64,000 nt of DNA from Arthrinium phaeospermum (GCA_006503535.1 QYRS01000012.1:2025001-2089000), one strand, 5' to 3'; positions 33,842-45,265 are shown, numbered from the stretch's first letter. Numbers and translations are program-made. Notes: a model not told the origin generated them from the sequence alone.

Positions 33842-36800
33842 GTTGAATGTTGTCTGGGGAAATGAGTCGCTAGTAAGGTGGTTGAAGTTGCTTGGAAGTT
33901 ATCTGAGGTATCTACTAAGATGGTACTGTAGATACGAGAGTGGATGAATGGTTGAGTGAATGAGTCCACCACCTCTCAGCGGCAGTGGGCATCTCTTTAT
34001 ATAGAGGCGGCAGAGCTCGGGGCTGAGACAAACCGAGACACGGCAACCCACCGAGCTGGTGGCTAGCTGAAAGGGCAGATGACATATGTCTGGAATACCT
34101 ACCATTCCAAGTATCTTGATGTGGTGGATGGCATTGACAGTCATGCACTGTATACCGCTAGCAGGCTCGTCATATGAACCAAGCATCGTATTGGCTGGCT
34201 GTGGCCTATGCGCACAGGGAAGAGGGGGCGCGGATATGCATCGTATCTTGGGACATGTTCTCTCACCGAAACCTGGTCATGTACATACCTTAAGCTACTG
34301 AGTTGGCTGCCTGGGAAAACAAAGAAAGGGCGCGCGTTCTGTCTGTTGCGGTCAAGTTCCCCAGCCGTACGATACATATTAGTCTGATGGAGATAAGAGA
34401 GCGCGAACACAGGACGCCCACGCGCATCCACCGTTTGATATGCCGTGCAACCTGGCTGGCTCCGGCCGTGTGCTGAAGCCTCATTGGGCGGGTTACACGA
34501 CCCTCCTCACGCGGGGCAGGCGGGCGGGTGTCCGTCAGTCAGCTAGCAGCGAGCTGCATTGCAAACGTTAGTCCCAATCCAGCATCACCACAAGACAAGC
34601 GTGGACGGTGGATCATGGCAGGCCCTGTTTCATTTGACTAGTCATCCTCCTTGGTGAATCAATCTATGTAAAGCGACAACGAAAAGGCGATCAGCATGAA
34701 GATGATGATGCAATCAAGGTGACAAGTCTGTTTGCCCGTTTCAAATGACGTCGAGCCCAAAGCTAGGGTTGGCACATGTGCTATAAACCCCGTTCCTCCC
34801 CCAAAGCTTAGGGGCCTGGTGCCTGGCACCTGGTTCTGGGGGCCCAGAGCTCCCCGCCCTAGCTTTCAGTAAAGCGTGCCCAACTCAACGGCCACGGCCG
34901 GTACGGATGCCAATTCCTAGGCGGCCGTAGGTACAAATGGTGGAGCATCCACCACCAACACATCAACACCTTCTTCTCCACAAGTATCGCTGTCGGGCTT
35001 CGAGGAGAGGACTCCAAATGCTGTTTACATACTATTGCAAAGTATGGATGGCATCCTGTGAACCCTGACCAAAAGTCGCCCTCCCAAAGTCTTACTTGGG
35101 GGTCAGGTGCGATGGACACCTATCAGTCCCGCTACCCCCCTCCCCCCACATCTCGAGGATGACAACATTAAGGCAACGCATCAAACGCATGCACTGATAG
35201 GCAATGTATGTACATGTAGGTACGTGGCATGGCATTTCATTGCTTGCTTCTCGTTTGTCGAAAAGCATGCAAGCGATTAGTCAACATCAGATATTGGTAT
35301 CTCAGCCATCGGGCTATGTTGGAGTGCGCTTGCGCGTCAATGCAGACTTTCCTTTTCTCCAGCTGCCCACCCTCTCAAGTTGCTTGAGTGTTTCTTTCGC
35401 TGACGGTTGATGCTTCTATCAAATGGTTGGGGGCCTAGATCTGGGGAGGCTTGTTGGTGGCTTTCGGCAGTCGACCACTGATGGCGTCGGCAGATTGTCA
35501 TATTTGATGTAGGGCCTTGCGGGGATGGGGCTTGATTGAATCTCACCTGTCAACGATTGGCGCGCTGCAGCCACTGGGGCCAAGGCTGCTTACCTGCGTA
35601 ACAGCCCGCCACTAATCCCTTGGAATATTCAGCCATGGCAGAATAGCTGACAGTCTTCTGGACTTATTCTTCGACTTTCTGAAACACTGGCAACTTCAGC
35701 AACCATCACTCGTTGCCATACGATGCGGCGTTTGCTCTATCGACGCCCGGCGAAAGCCTAGAAGCTTGCCGACACTGCAGCCTGGCGCTTCTCATATGAT
35801 TCCACATTCCAAGATGCAAAAGAGCCCTTCTATTTCTTCAGAACTTGCGTTGACAAGAGCTCTGGGATCTCCAGCCTATAGTGCTTCGCCCTCTGGGCGA
35901 GTGGCTTTCGGGGCTTCATGGTGCGTCTCATTTGGCTGGTTGAGATCCGAGCAAAGGACTGTCTGCACCCTCGAGGCGCCGAAACTCTGCGAGGAGGAAG
36001 AACCGCTCTCGTCCATAATGCGTATGATACGCGCGGAATTCGCATGGTCAACAAGTCTGATTGAAGCCAACATCTTCTAACACTCTCACACCACGGCACC
36101 TGGGGCTGGCTCTGCTGTTTGGGTGTGGAGACCCAGAAAGTCACACCAGCATCACCATTGCTTTTTGCTATCAACTGGACCCTTACGCCAATTAGCATTC
36201 GAGAATGCGAGGGTGCTGGGGTTTCCATCGGAAAAGAACTCCATTGTGACTCCTTTTGACTTCTCCTCTACCAGGGAATATACAGCCACTGCTCCCCTCG
36301 CTGTGGGCCTTATCAGCAAACCGCCGATATGGAGCATGAGAGAGCTGCAGATGCCACGGCACATCACTACGAGGCGTATAGGTATTTGGAACGGTATGGG
36401 CAGTTCATCACACACCTAGGTGAATTAACTCACCACCCATCCTTATATGTATTGAAGCATCATGGGCATTGAGGTCAGGGTTGCGGTAATGCTGCCCCAG
36501 ATGCGTATATCGGATTGCTGGTGTGGGAGGGATGCCAACTGATCATGGAGAATGGATCTAACAGCATCTGGACCATAGAACGACAAAAGTCTGATAGCAA
36601 TGTCGGATAAGATGAGAAGCACGGCAAATTTTTTGGGGGACTTTTGTTGGTTTTTCCGATCGCTCCTTGAATGGTTATCACCTCGCTTTTCATCATGGCG
36701 TGGGAGCCAAATAACACCAACCTGTGCTTTTCCCTACCTATCACCAGCCCCGACCTCGCGTCAGAAAGCCACAACTTTGCATTCAGTATACGACATTCCC

Positions 36801-36860
36801 GTAAATCCATCAACTACCTCTCGTTCACCAGACATTGAATGGTCTTACATATCGCCCAAA
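33842..36860. other. 3-kb gene-poor region
   Basis: Contains the promoter of the M4 gene and 5' sequence of the F-box-like gene. Minus-strand frames at 35876-36073 and 36152-36415 read like protein in parts, but no start, splice pattern or family could be established. Confidence 0.5.
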
Positions 36861-37160
36861 ATGGTTACTACACGATCCCAAACACGAGCCACCATCGTCC
36901 CGCAGCCTAGAAGAGGCCGACAACAGAGGGCAGCCGCAACAACCGCAACAAAAAATGCCACAACCAGAAGAAGCAGGTTATCCCGGTTCTCGCTACCCTC
37001 GGAGCCCAACATGGTTACTACACGATCCCAAACACGTGCCGCCGTCATCCCGCAGCCTAGAAGCGGCCGACAACAGAAGGCAGCCGCAACAAGCGCAACC
37101 AAAGGCGCCATAAGTAGAAGAAGCAGGTTCTCCTGGTTCTCCCTACCCCCGGAGATCCGC
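36861..37160 (+). repeat. 150-bp in-frame tandem duplication
   Basis: 36861-37010 and 37011-37160 are direct repeats, 50 codons each. Both begin ATGGTTACTACACGATCCCA. They differ by substitutions but no length change, so the frame is preserved. Confidence 0.92.
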
Positions 37161-38657
37161 ACCATGATCCTCGACGAAGTCGCGCGCGCCCAGTTCCCCG
37201 GCTGGGCCTCGTCGGCCGCGCCGGTCTGTAAGGAATGGCACGCCCTCATCGCGCCTCGGAATTTCCACCGGCTGAACCTGTGGGCGTCGGACCTGCCACG
37301 GCTCGAGCGCATGGTATCCTCCGCCCGCCACCAGCGCTGGGTGCGGCACATCTCCCTGAGCATGCAGCTGCCGGCGTATACCTGCAGTAGCTGCCTCTGG
37401 GGCGACGGCCTATCCGCGAGGCCGAAGCACATGGCCATCATGGGGCGGGCGCTGCTGGGCCTGTTCACCGTGCTCAGCGCGTGGGAGCCGGCGGAGCATG
37501 GTGGTATTGAGCTGGAGCTCAACGCGCGCTCGCCCAGCGACATGAGGCACTGGGTGAAAGACCACTGCGCCGGGCTCAAGTACGAACCGGATGGCGACCG
37601 GGTCAAGGCGCAGCGCGGCAACATCAAGCGGTATGACGATCCGAAACACGGCTGGCTGTCCGGCAAGCAGACCGACCGGATTTTCCACCGAGCCATAGTG
37701 CGACCCTACACCGACATCGACATATACCTCCCGGGCGACCTCCCCGCGGTCCCGGCGATTACGGGACTGGTCATCCGCCGCGGATTTCGACGCCAGATCA
37801 CCCCCGCGGCGCTGCGTCTCCTGTTCGCCAAGCTCCCCCGGCTGGAGAAGCTCGTGTACGAGCCGTGGCGGGTCCTCTATGAAACCTCATCGATCGCCTC
37901 GCACAAGGACGCCCTGGCCTCGCTACTCCGGGACCACCTACCCCCAGGCGTCAAGACCGTCGCCGTCTACGAGGAGTTCAGCGAGCAGCTGGCCGCGGCC
38001 CTGCGCCACACGGGCTCTATCTGGGGCCAGCTCCACAAGGACAAGGCGCTGCAGAACCCCTACGACATCGGCGGCGCCGCGCTGGAGCGCGCCCTCGCCC
38101 GCCGCAGCCGGTCCCTCGAGGAGCTCGCCGTCTCGTACCTCGTCGACGCCGCCGCCTTCTTCCACGATTGCAGTCGGCAGGCGTACCGGTGGCCCCGCCT
38201 GCGGTCCCTGACACTCACGGCGCCGCGCCTGTCCTCGCCCAACGACGACGTGCGCGAGATCTCGGACCTGCTGCAGACGGCCGGCCTGGTCGCGGCTAGG
38301 AAGATGCCGCGGCTGAAGCGCTTGGTTCTGTGGAACGCCCAGCACGAGCAGGGGGCGTGGGCGTTCACGTACGAGAAGCAGGCGGGGAGGCGGCAGGCCA
38401 CCATCCAGTGGCGCGGCACCTGGCGCCTCCCGTTGGAGCTCCGGGTGGTACAGGCCTGGGAGAAGGTGGTGGCTTCTTTGGGCTCCTCTGCCCGTTGCCA
38501 GCTGGTTGTGAAGGAGAGCGAGCTTCTAGAGGGTGTCACGATTCAGTCACGCGGGGACGCGATATATCATTTGCGCCTCCCCGACGGGGTCATTGACCCC
38601 GTGTCGCTATGGCAGTCGCGCATCGATGGGATGGCGCAGAATCTGACTTTAAAGTAG
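36861..38657 (+). CDS. F-box-like protein with duplicated basic N-terminus
   Basis: Single-exon protein of 598 residues. Residues 1-50 and 51-100 are two copies of the same basic module, each starting MVTTRSQTRA and ending SRFSLP or SWFSLP. A degenerate F-box follows the second copy (LPPEIRTMILDEVARAQFPG, then PVCKEWHALIAPRNFHRLNL). The remaining part has leucine-rich segments (LRLLFAKLPRLEKLVYEPW, RLRSLTLTAPRL, RLKRLVLWN). It is probably an SCF adaptor or a divergent relative. The open frame extends upstream to 36600, but that extension has no conserved character. The repeat itself supplies ATGs at 36861 and 37011. Either could be used, giving proteins with two or one modules. Confidence 0.75.
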   Translation: MVTTRSQTRATIVPQPRRGRQQRAAATTATKNATTRRSRLSRFSLPSEPNMVTTRSQTRAAVIPQPRSGRQQKAAATSATKGAISRRSRFSWFSLPPEIRTMILDEVARAQFPGWASSAAPVCKEWHALIAPRNFHRLNLWASDLPRLERMVSSARHQRWVRHISLSMQLPAYTCSSCLWGDGLSARPKHMAIMGRALLGLFTVLSAWEPAEHGGIELELNARSPSDMRHWVKDHCAGLKYEPDGDRVKAQRGNIKRYDDPKHGWLSGKQTDRIFHRAIVRPYTDIDIYLPGDLPAVPAITGLVIRRGFRRQITPAALRLLFAKLPRLEKLVYEPWRVLYETSSIASHKDALASLLRDHLPPGVKTVAVYEEFSEQLAAALRHTGSIWGQLHKDKALQNPYDIGGAALERALARRSRSLEELAVSYLVDAAAFFHDCSRQAYRWPRLRSLTLTAPRLSSPNDDVREISDLLQTAGLVAARKMPRLKRLVLWNAQHEQGAWAFTYEKQAGRRQATIQWRGTWRLPLELRVVQAWEKVVASLGSSARCQLVVKESELLEGVTIQSRGDAIYHLRLPDGVIDPVSLWQSRIDGMAQNLTLK

Positions 38658-39387
38658 GTGTGGCGGCGCGTCCTGCTGGTGCTAAGAGAGGTATCTGTTG
38701 TTGCGACCGACACCTCTCCCTCGAAATCTATAGTGCTTTCTAATTTCACATAGCCAACGAAAAGAAAATTCGGCAATGACTGTATTTATTCATGTGTACT
38801 TTGATGTCCTGATAAATTACTCTGAGCTCGCGCGTCATGGCCGAACCTGGGTCAGGGGCTGTCTATGCCCTGGAAATGTTTGCTTGAATTGTGCTGGCCT
38901 GTTGTCATTACCATGTTTCCGAGCAGCCGGACCTATGCGTTAACTCCTCCCACTTTGCCTTGCTTATATTCAGCTATTGAAATGAACGAGTTACTGCCGT
39001 AGACTCCTGTGCTGACATGATCACAATCTACTGCTGATGAAAATTCATGCACTTAAAACTGGAAGCCACCTACACTGTGTCTTCTTTGGTCCCGTCCTCT
39101 TCCAACGAGGATTAGTGCCGCCGACCAGCATCAGAAGCACCATTTCAGAAAGACAAGCAAAAGGGGTACTTTCAGAGCACGGTTGGGTTTTGGTAGATTG
39201 ATTCACATTAAAAATTAAACCTGATTATCCATAGAAATCGAGGTAACAGCAACGACCTCGCAAAGTCCTGGGCATCAAGAAAGCCCCATGATGATAAACC
39301 CCAATGGAAGCCAAGGTGCTTGCTGGCCGACTTTCCCGTATCAGCACCCCGTTAATTATGCTTATCCCGCAACTCCTTCGACATCGT
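38658..39387. other. no gene recognised
   Basis: Convergent 3' flanks of the F-box-like gene and the small secreted peptide gene. Composition is more AT-rich than the genes. No feature seen. Confidence 0.6.
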
Positions 39388-39703
39388 TTACTCCTGGTCA
39401 ATGCCGCACTGCTTGTGGCACTTCTCGTTGCTGCCTCCGCCGCTGACCAGGCAGATGGCATTGCACGCCTGGAATCGCAAAGGCGTCAGTCACAGAATCT
39501 CGACAGGAAAGTAGGAGTACTTAAAAGGGTTTACTTACCACCTTGGTCATGTCATCGGCCTGGCGTTTGCGGTGGAAGTTGCGCGCGTGGGGGACGTCCG
39601 AGGCGGCCGCGACGGCGGGGGCGGTGGCGTCCGCGGTCTGGATGGGGGCGGCGGAGGCCGCGACGGCGGCGAGGGCCAGAGCGAAGAGGGTGGTGAACTG
39701 CAT
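39388..39703 (-). CDS. small cysteine-rich secreted peptide precursor
   Basis: Two exons (39703-39539 and 39468-39388, 70-nt intron with GTAAGT donor) encode 81 residues. Signal peptide: residues 1 to about 19 (MQFTTLFALALAAVAASAA). An Ala/Thr-rich pro-region follows. A Kex2-type site KR at 46-47 (context FHRKR) precedes a mature part of about 34 residues. The mature part has four Cys in the pattern C-x3-C-x10-C-x3-C (CNAIC ... KCHKQC), the spacing of alpha-hairpinin-type disulfide-linked helical hairpins. A Gly/Ser turn (SGGGS) sits between the arms, as that fold needs. No homologue is recognised. Plausible roles are antimicrobial peptide, effector or signalling peptide. Secretion and processing are well supported; function is not. 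Confidence 0.8.
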
Positions 39704-41959
39704 TGTGATGGTGTGTGTGGGTTGGTTTGATGAACCGGTTGAATGGATGATTGTGGTGGTGGTGGTGGTAAAGTCTGAGTGTTGTGGAATGAAGTGTGTG
39801 ATGGTCAGATGATTTGGATAGTAATTGCAAGAGTAGTTTCGAGCAGACTGAAGGGGGAGAATGAGTTGCTCTTATAGATTGCCCTGAGTCTCTTCTAACG
39901 GCGACCGGAGAAAGCAAAGCCGTGATAGTTTTGCGCTTCCTGGTGCACATCTGTTTTGTTAATGGTTATGTGTATTCACGGTTGAATAGACTCCGCATAG
40001 GTCTGGTAAAGAGATCAAAGTTTGTGTATAATTCTGGTATAGAGAGGCCCAATGGAGAGACAGACCAACATTGGGTGCACCAACTGCCTGGAACCAGGAG
40101 GCCCACAGTCTCGGTATTAGCATGTTGATGCACCGCCATGCATTTGAGTTTTGAGAATTCTTTTGCCTTCGTTCTGGATATGGATCAGTCTTCAAGCTGC
40201 ATCTTCTGCGTGGTCAAGGCTGTGCTTCTGGATAGGGGGTAAAATGGTTCCGCCCAATTCGTTTACCATGTCCCACCGAAACTACCTTTGCCGAAGGTTA
40301 GCAATCCCGTTTTTTCCAAGGTGTAATCGAAGCTCAAGAACCAGTTGCATACTTACGTTTAAACGCCTTTCGGTGTTTATTCCACGTTGTCCCAGTGTCT
40401 CATGAGGGATGGAGTAACCGCTTAGTCGAGGGATTTTCAACTCCCCCCGCTCGAGACATCCTGTCCACTTCAAGAAGAGTAAATGCTCACACCGAGAGTT
40501 GTTAGGTCTCGTGGAGACTACCTGTAGAAATTGACAGCAACTGATATACATCTATATACGCAATTGAGGGATTGGGCGCTGAAGAATCCATATTCTAGGG
40601 TGTATGAAACCGGGACGGCCGGGGCTGGTAGGTGTCACGTCGTCAATAGATTCCTACTGCAACGTGACATAGAATAGCAATCCCTACGCCGATCTCTCTC
40701 CTCTGGTCACATCTCAAGCAAACCCCCAAGATTGGGCTGCGTGCCTTTTTGGCACTTTAGGGCAGTGAGTGTTCGGGCTTGGTTCGGGGTTCCTGGAGCC
40801 AGATCTTATCTCACAGGGGGTGGGACAGATCAGTAAGCGTGATCCATGCTATTATTGCCTCTGACTAGAACAGTTGCAGCTTTCCTTAGGTAAGCGCACT
40901 GCCCAATTCGTTCAACGTGGTAAGCACACGTCTTCAACTAGGGAATGTGCAATAATCTGGCGGGTTGCAGCTTTCCCGAACTGGCGGACCAAAAATGCAG
41001 GGGTAACGTCACAAAAGGGGCGGATGGTTCGCTGACGAGATGTCTTTGAATTCTATACCTGCACTCCCTAAATGCAGGAACATGCCGCGAGCCTCTGGCT
41101 TGTCTATCTGCTCTATCTCCTACGTAATACAATACAATACAAAAAGAAAAAAAAAATTGAATGGCAAGAGTTTCCGTCCAACGTCAGTTTAGACAGTTCC
41201 GTGATGGCAGTCCTAGACCACCATCATTCGGTCTACCCGTACACCCCGCCCCGTTCTCATGTAAGCCTTTGACTTGCCTTTGCTTCTTAGCTTTCCGGAT
41301 TTGTCGGTTCTCTACTAAGACCATTGCCCTTTCGGGATGATGAGCGGTGTTCTTTCCCCAGACGTTCCTTGCATGGATCAGCCGTTGCCAAGTATTGGAT
41401 ACCCTTGACTAAGCATCCGCCGATCTGGCGGCTCGGCGAGAGTAGCCCCTTTCCGCCATTTGCTGCCTGGCAGTGCAAGTATCACAGCAAACGACAACTG
41501 CAGCGGTTTGTAGCAAGTCCATCGCCCAGGAAGCCCGAGGCTACACTCAGCTGACTGACACAAAGGGAGGAGAGGGGCGGCTTTTGGAACTTCGTGGCCC
41601 TTCTTGACATGATTCTGCTGTATGCTGCGATGCTGATGCGAGTAAGCATAATGAACTATCGCCGCATCATTCTGACTTGGCTCCCGCAAGATTGATGATG
41701 TCACAGTTCGGATGCTTCTGGATAGTGTCAGCACAGCATGGCCAGCATGGCAGGTCGGACAGAACGGGCAGGACGGGCGAACGACGACGTCTGGGAATAG
41801 GAGTATAAAGACGACGAGGTCGTCGTCTCGATATAGAGAGAAAACGAAGACAGACACCACAGACATCACAAGCATACAGTCCCCCTATCACTCGCTAGAA
41901 GCAACAAGTCGTCCCCATACCTGAGAATATAACCCCTTTTCCACCCCAAGACACTCAAG
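39704..41959. other. 2.2-kb intergenic region
   Basis: Promoters of the secreted-peptide gene and of the lysozyme-like gene. GT-rich repeats lie at 39700-39775 (5'UTR of the peptide gene) and an A-rich stretch at 41140-41155. No additional gene recognised. Confidence 0.55.
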
Positions 41960-42631
41960 ATGTACGCCTCCAAGCTCCTCCTCTTCGTGGCCGCGGCCGT
42001 CAGCGCCTCGCCCCTGGGCTCGGTCCTCCCGCGGTGGAGCAACAACACCGCAACAAACACCAGCCGCCACTTGGCCGCCCGGGAGGCCCCCCAGTTCTAC
42101 TCGGGCCCCTACACCAGCTTCCCCGGCAAGGAGACCTGGAAGGACTTCGATGCGCTCTGGAACGCCAACGTGCCGTCGATGCGGGCCAAGGGCGACCAGC
42201 AGTCCGACATCGACCGCATCAAGAGCGCCTTGCAGTCGGTGGGCGGCCAGTACGGCATCGAGCCGCGGGTGCTGCTCAGCATCATGATGCAGGAGAGCCA
42301 CGGCGACGTGGGCGCGCTGACGACCATCAGCCAGCCCGACGGCCTGTCGACGGGCGGCCTGTTCCAGTGCTGGGACTGCCCCGGGTTCTACCAGCAGTAC
42401 GGCCTCTCGCAGGCGCAGATCACCAGCATGGTCGAGGGCGGCGCCAAGCACTTCAAGTCGGACCTCGACGCGTTCGGCGGCTGCATGGACCCCAAGTGCG
42501 TCTACCCGGCCCTGCGCTCCTACAACTCGGGCGCCAACGCCGTCAACCAGCAGAACCTCTCCGACGCCCCCAACGCCACCCCGGCCTACGTCAGCGACAT
42601 TGTCCAGCGCCTCGGCGGCTGGGTCGACTAA
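41960..42631 (+). CDS. secreted lysozyme-like protein
   Basis: Intron-free, 223 residues. Signal peptide: residues 1 to about 17 (MYASKLLLFVAAAVSAS). The core resembles the lysozyme/lytic-transglycosylase fold. A helix with the probable catalytic Glu in LLSIMMQESHGDVGA (Glu112) is followed by a Gly-rich beta region (STGGLFQCWDCPG) and helices with YNSGA. Four Cys (CWDC, GGCMDPKC) could form two disulfides. Proteins of this type are widespread in ascomycetes, and peptidoglycan or chitin-like glycan cleavage is inferred, not shown. The start is supported by the short A-rich leader ending CACTCAAGATG. Confidence 0.82.
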   Translation: MYASKLLLFVAAAVSASPLGSVLPRWSNNTATNTSRHLAAREAPQFYSGPYTSFPGKETWKDFDALWNANVPSMRAKGDQQSDIDRIKSALQSVGGQYGIEPRVLLSIMMQESHGDVGALTTISQPDGLSTGGLFQCWDCPGFYQQYGLSQAQITSMVEGGAKHFKSDLDAFGGCMDPKCVYPALRSYNSGANAVNQQNLSDAPNATPAYVSDIVQRLGGWVD

Positions 42632-43723
42632 AGCCCCTCCTCTTATAATTTGCTCTTCATTTCTTGGACTAGGGGGTTAGACGTTTGAATGGTGGTGTTT
42701 TTGTATATAAGCTTGATGCAGAGAAATATGGGTTCGGTGAGAGGGAATTTCAAAAGACGGTATAGAGAACAGGGTATCAGGAGAAAAGGGGACTGCGCAG
42801 GGTTTACTTTGATGTTGGATCACACAGTCATTACATAACTACAATCTTCCGGACAGATTTCAAACTAGCTCCACGAGCAATTTTGCAAGAAGTCGTGACA
42901 TCTGCTAACACATCTAAAAGTCCATTCCGATGCGACTCAGGGGTTGGAGCAACATATGACCACTTCGGGCCATTCAGAGCTCATTCTTTGGCGAGTAGGC
43001 AAATACATACATATCCTATGCGTAATTTGCGAAATTTCCGAGTCGTTGATACAAAGATGGAAACCTCACATGTCCTCTGGGGCAAACGTATACCATGGAC
43101 GTGATCCTTTCCAAGTACGTTTTCACTTGTTGGATAACCCCAGAAACAAAGCAGGCTGCCCCCATATCTCCATGTCGTTTATCCCTATGGGAGGGACATA
43201 ACCATGGCAAACATGGGCATATCTCTCAGTGATTCGTCTCAGGTAGGGCTAGATGTCCCAGCCACACGTTGCACGACTTTGTCCGAGTTCATTGTTGTCG
43301 TCTTGGGTCCAGACCATGCATTATGTCGCCTTTCATCCTTTGACCCCTATTCTGAGATGCGTTGCATTGTTTCCCTGGACAATGTGTTTGTCTAGATGGT
43401 CATGTATATCACGCGTGTAAGATACAGCAAAAATGCATCATGTATGGCAAATACATTCCCAGGACCGCACTGTTCCAGAAGCCTTACGTGAACATCAAGG
43501 TGTCCCAAAGCGACACACGTTCATGATTACTGACACTGCAATACGTTGATTTTACCAATAGCAGTAAGAAAAAGAAGCTCTGGAAGCTCGTCACTTTCTT
43601 GGATACCATACTTGCTACCCTCACTCGACCTTATTGTAAGCCCCTTGCCCCTGAGCTGTCTGCCCCTATCTCTGACCTTTCTGGGACACATTCACATTCG
43701 ATATTACGTCAAAGTATTACAAC
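42632..43723. other. no gene recognised
   Basis: 3' flank of the lysozyme-like gene and 5' region of the acyltransferase. Short frames (for example 43204-43395 plus) have no supporting signals. Confidence 0.55.
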
Positions 43724-45265
43724 ATGGACCAACATGCTACCCAATCGGAGCTCCCCACCGTCGCCCAGGAGCTCATGTTCTGCCGGAACCAGGACGCCCC
43801 CCGAAACTACACGCAGGTGATGCTCTGCTTCGCCACCGACGACGCCGAGCGGGCCCTGGACCACCTGAAGGCCTCAGTCCAGTTCCTCCAGAGCAACTAC
43901 GCCTTCTTCAATGCCCGCTTGGGCCCGGGCCCGGACCCCTACCGGCTCTACCTGTCCCGGTCGCCGGAGTACGAGCTCCCCTTCATCAAGAGCAGCCATT
44001 CCAAAACGCCGTACGCCGAGCTCCGGAGCCGCGGCTTCCCCACCGAGGACCTCTGCGAGATCCTGGCCGAAAAGGCCGACGTCGACAAGATCAAAGCCTG
44101 GACCACCCCAGGCCCCGCCGCCGCACCCGAGGAGACCCTAGTCCCCGCGTCCCTAGTCCACGCCGTCGCCCTGGACAGGGGCCTCGTGGTCCGCCTCCAC
44201 GTCCACCACGCCCTCTTCGACGGGAAAATGCGCAACCACTTCCTCGACTGCCTGGCCGCAGCCACCCGCCGCCAGAGACTGAAGGAGACTCCATCCCAGT
44301 CCTCCTTCCCCTGGGAATGCCTACTGGTCGGGACCTTCGAGCAGCGCCTGGCCGCCTGCCCGGAACTCTTCCTCGTCCCCGCGGACCAGCCGGCCCCCGC
44401 GAACCCGCGCGGCCCCAACATGTTCCCCGGCGGCCGCCCGCACGGCGACATCGAGAAGACCAGCAAAGTCTTCGTCTTCTCCGAGGCCAAAGTAAAGGAG
44501 CTCCAAGCGCTCATCCGGTCCTCCTCTTCCTCGGAACAGCAGCAGCAGCAGCTGTCGTCCTACACCTGCATCTCCGCCCTGACCTTCGCCCACGTCGTCA
44601 AGGCCCGCCTCCGCGGCGAGGGCTACCGGTACCTCCCCAAGGAGGCCCACGCCCCCGACGCCATCCTCCGCCACGAGGTCGACTTCCGCCAGCGGGCCTT
44701 TGTGAAGGATGCAGAAGACTATTTCGGCAACGCGACCGTGTCGGTCTGGACGCGGGTGCCACAGGAGCTGGCCCTCGGCGCCGCCGGCGCCACCGGAAGG
44801 GAGATCGGGGACGGTAAGGAGTATCTGGTGGAGGACTTCCCTGACGACGACGAAGACAACTTGAAGGCCAAGAGGCTGGCGGAGCTGGCCTGCGCGGTCA
44901 AGCGGTCGATCGACGAGGTGGACGAGGACTACGTGCTGTCGCGCCTCGTCGTGGCGGACACGGTGCCGGACCCGCGGCGGCTCGGGCTCGATTACGACCC
45001 ACGGCAGCCGCAGGTGCTGGGGTTCAACAACTGGCGGCACACGGGCGGCAAAGAGGCTTGGGCGTTTCCATCTGGAAAACAACAGCAGCAGATGCCGGAG
45101 GCGTTTCGACTGGCACGGGGCTACAGCATGCGCAACGCCCTGATCTTGCCGCAGCGGCAGGGCACCAGCGACCAGGATGTCTTGGTGTCGCTGTCGGTGG
45201 TGGCAATGAATGAGCTTCTGCGGGACGCGGGTTGGATGAGATGGGTTAGCGAGGTTCGCGACTAG
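43724..45265 (+). CDS. BAHD/condensation-type O-acyltransferase
   Basis: Intron-free, 513 residues, no signal peptide; probably a cytosolic enzyme moving an acyl group from CoA to an alcohol or amine. The catalytic motif HHALFD occurs at residues 161-166 (His as base). The second family motif DFGWG near the C-terminus is not seen. At the matching place there is GFNNWRHTG, as in divergent fungal members related to trichothecene 3-O-acetyltransferases. A Ser/Gln run (SSSSSEQQQQQ) and a second Gln run occur in loops. No biosynthetic partners are adjacent, so the substrate cannot be inferred. A GC-rich codon bias is clear over the whole frame. Confidence 0.82.
   Translation: MDQHATQSELPTVAQELMFCRNQDAPRNYTQVMLCFATDDAERALDHLKASVQFLQSNYAFFNARLGPGPDPYRLYLSRSPEYELPFIKSSHSKTPYAELRSRGFPTEDLCEILAEKADVDKIKAWTTPGPAAAPEETLVPASLVHAVALDRGLVVRLHVHHALFDGKMRNHFLDCLAAATRRQRLKETPSQSSFPWECLLVGTFEQRLAACPELFLVPADQPAPANPRGPNMFPGGRPHGDIEKTSKVFVFSEAKVKELQALIRSSSSSEQQQQQLSSYTCISALTFAHVVKARLRGEGYRYLPKEAHAPDAILRHEVDFRQRAFVKDAEDYFGNATVSVWTRVPQELALGAAGATGREIGDGKEYLVEDFPDDDEDNLKAKRLAELACAVKRSIDEVDEDYVLSRLVVADTVPDPRRLGLDYDPRQPQVLGFNNWRHTGGKEAWAFPSGKQQQQMPEAFRLARGYSMRNALILPQRQGTSDQDVLVSLSVVAMNELLRDAGWMRWVSEVRD

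Noticed and set aside
35876..36415. Minus-strand frames that might form a small gene
   Set aside because: No consistent exon pairing or family resemblance could be found.
43204..43395. 63-codon plus-strand frame
   Set aside because: Protein-like in appearance but without motif, splice context or conserved features.
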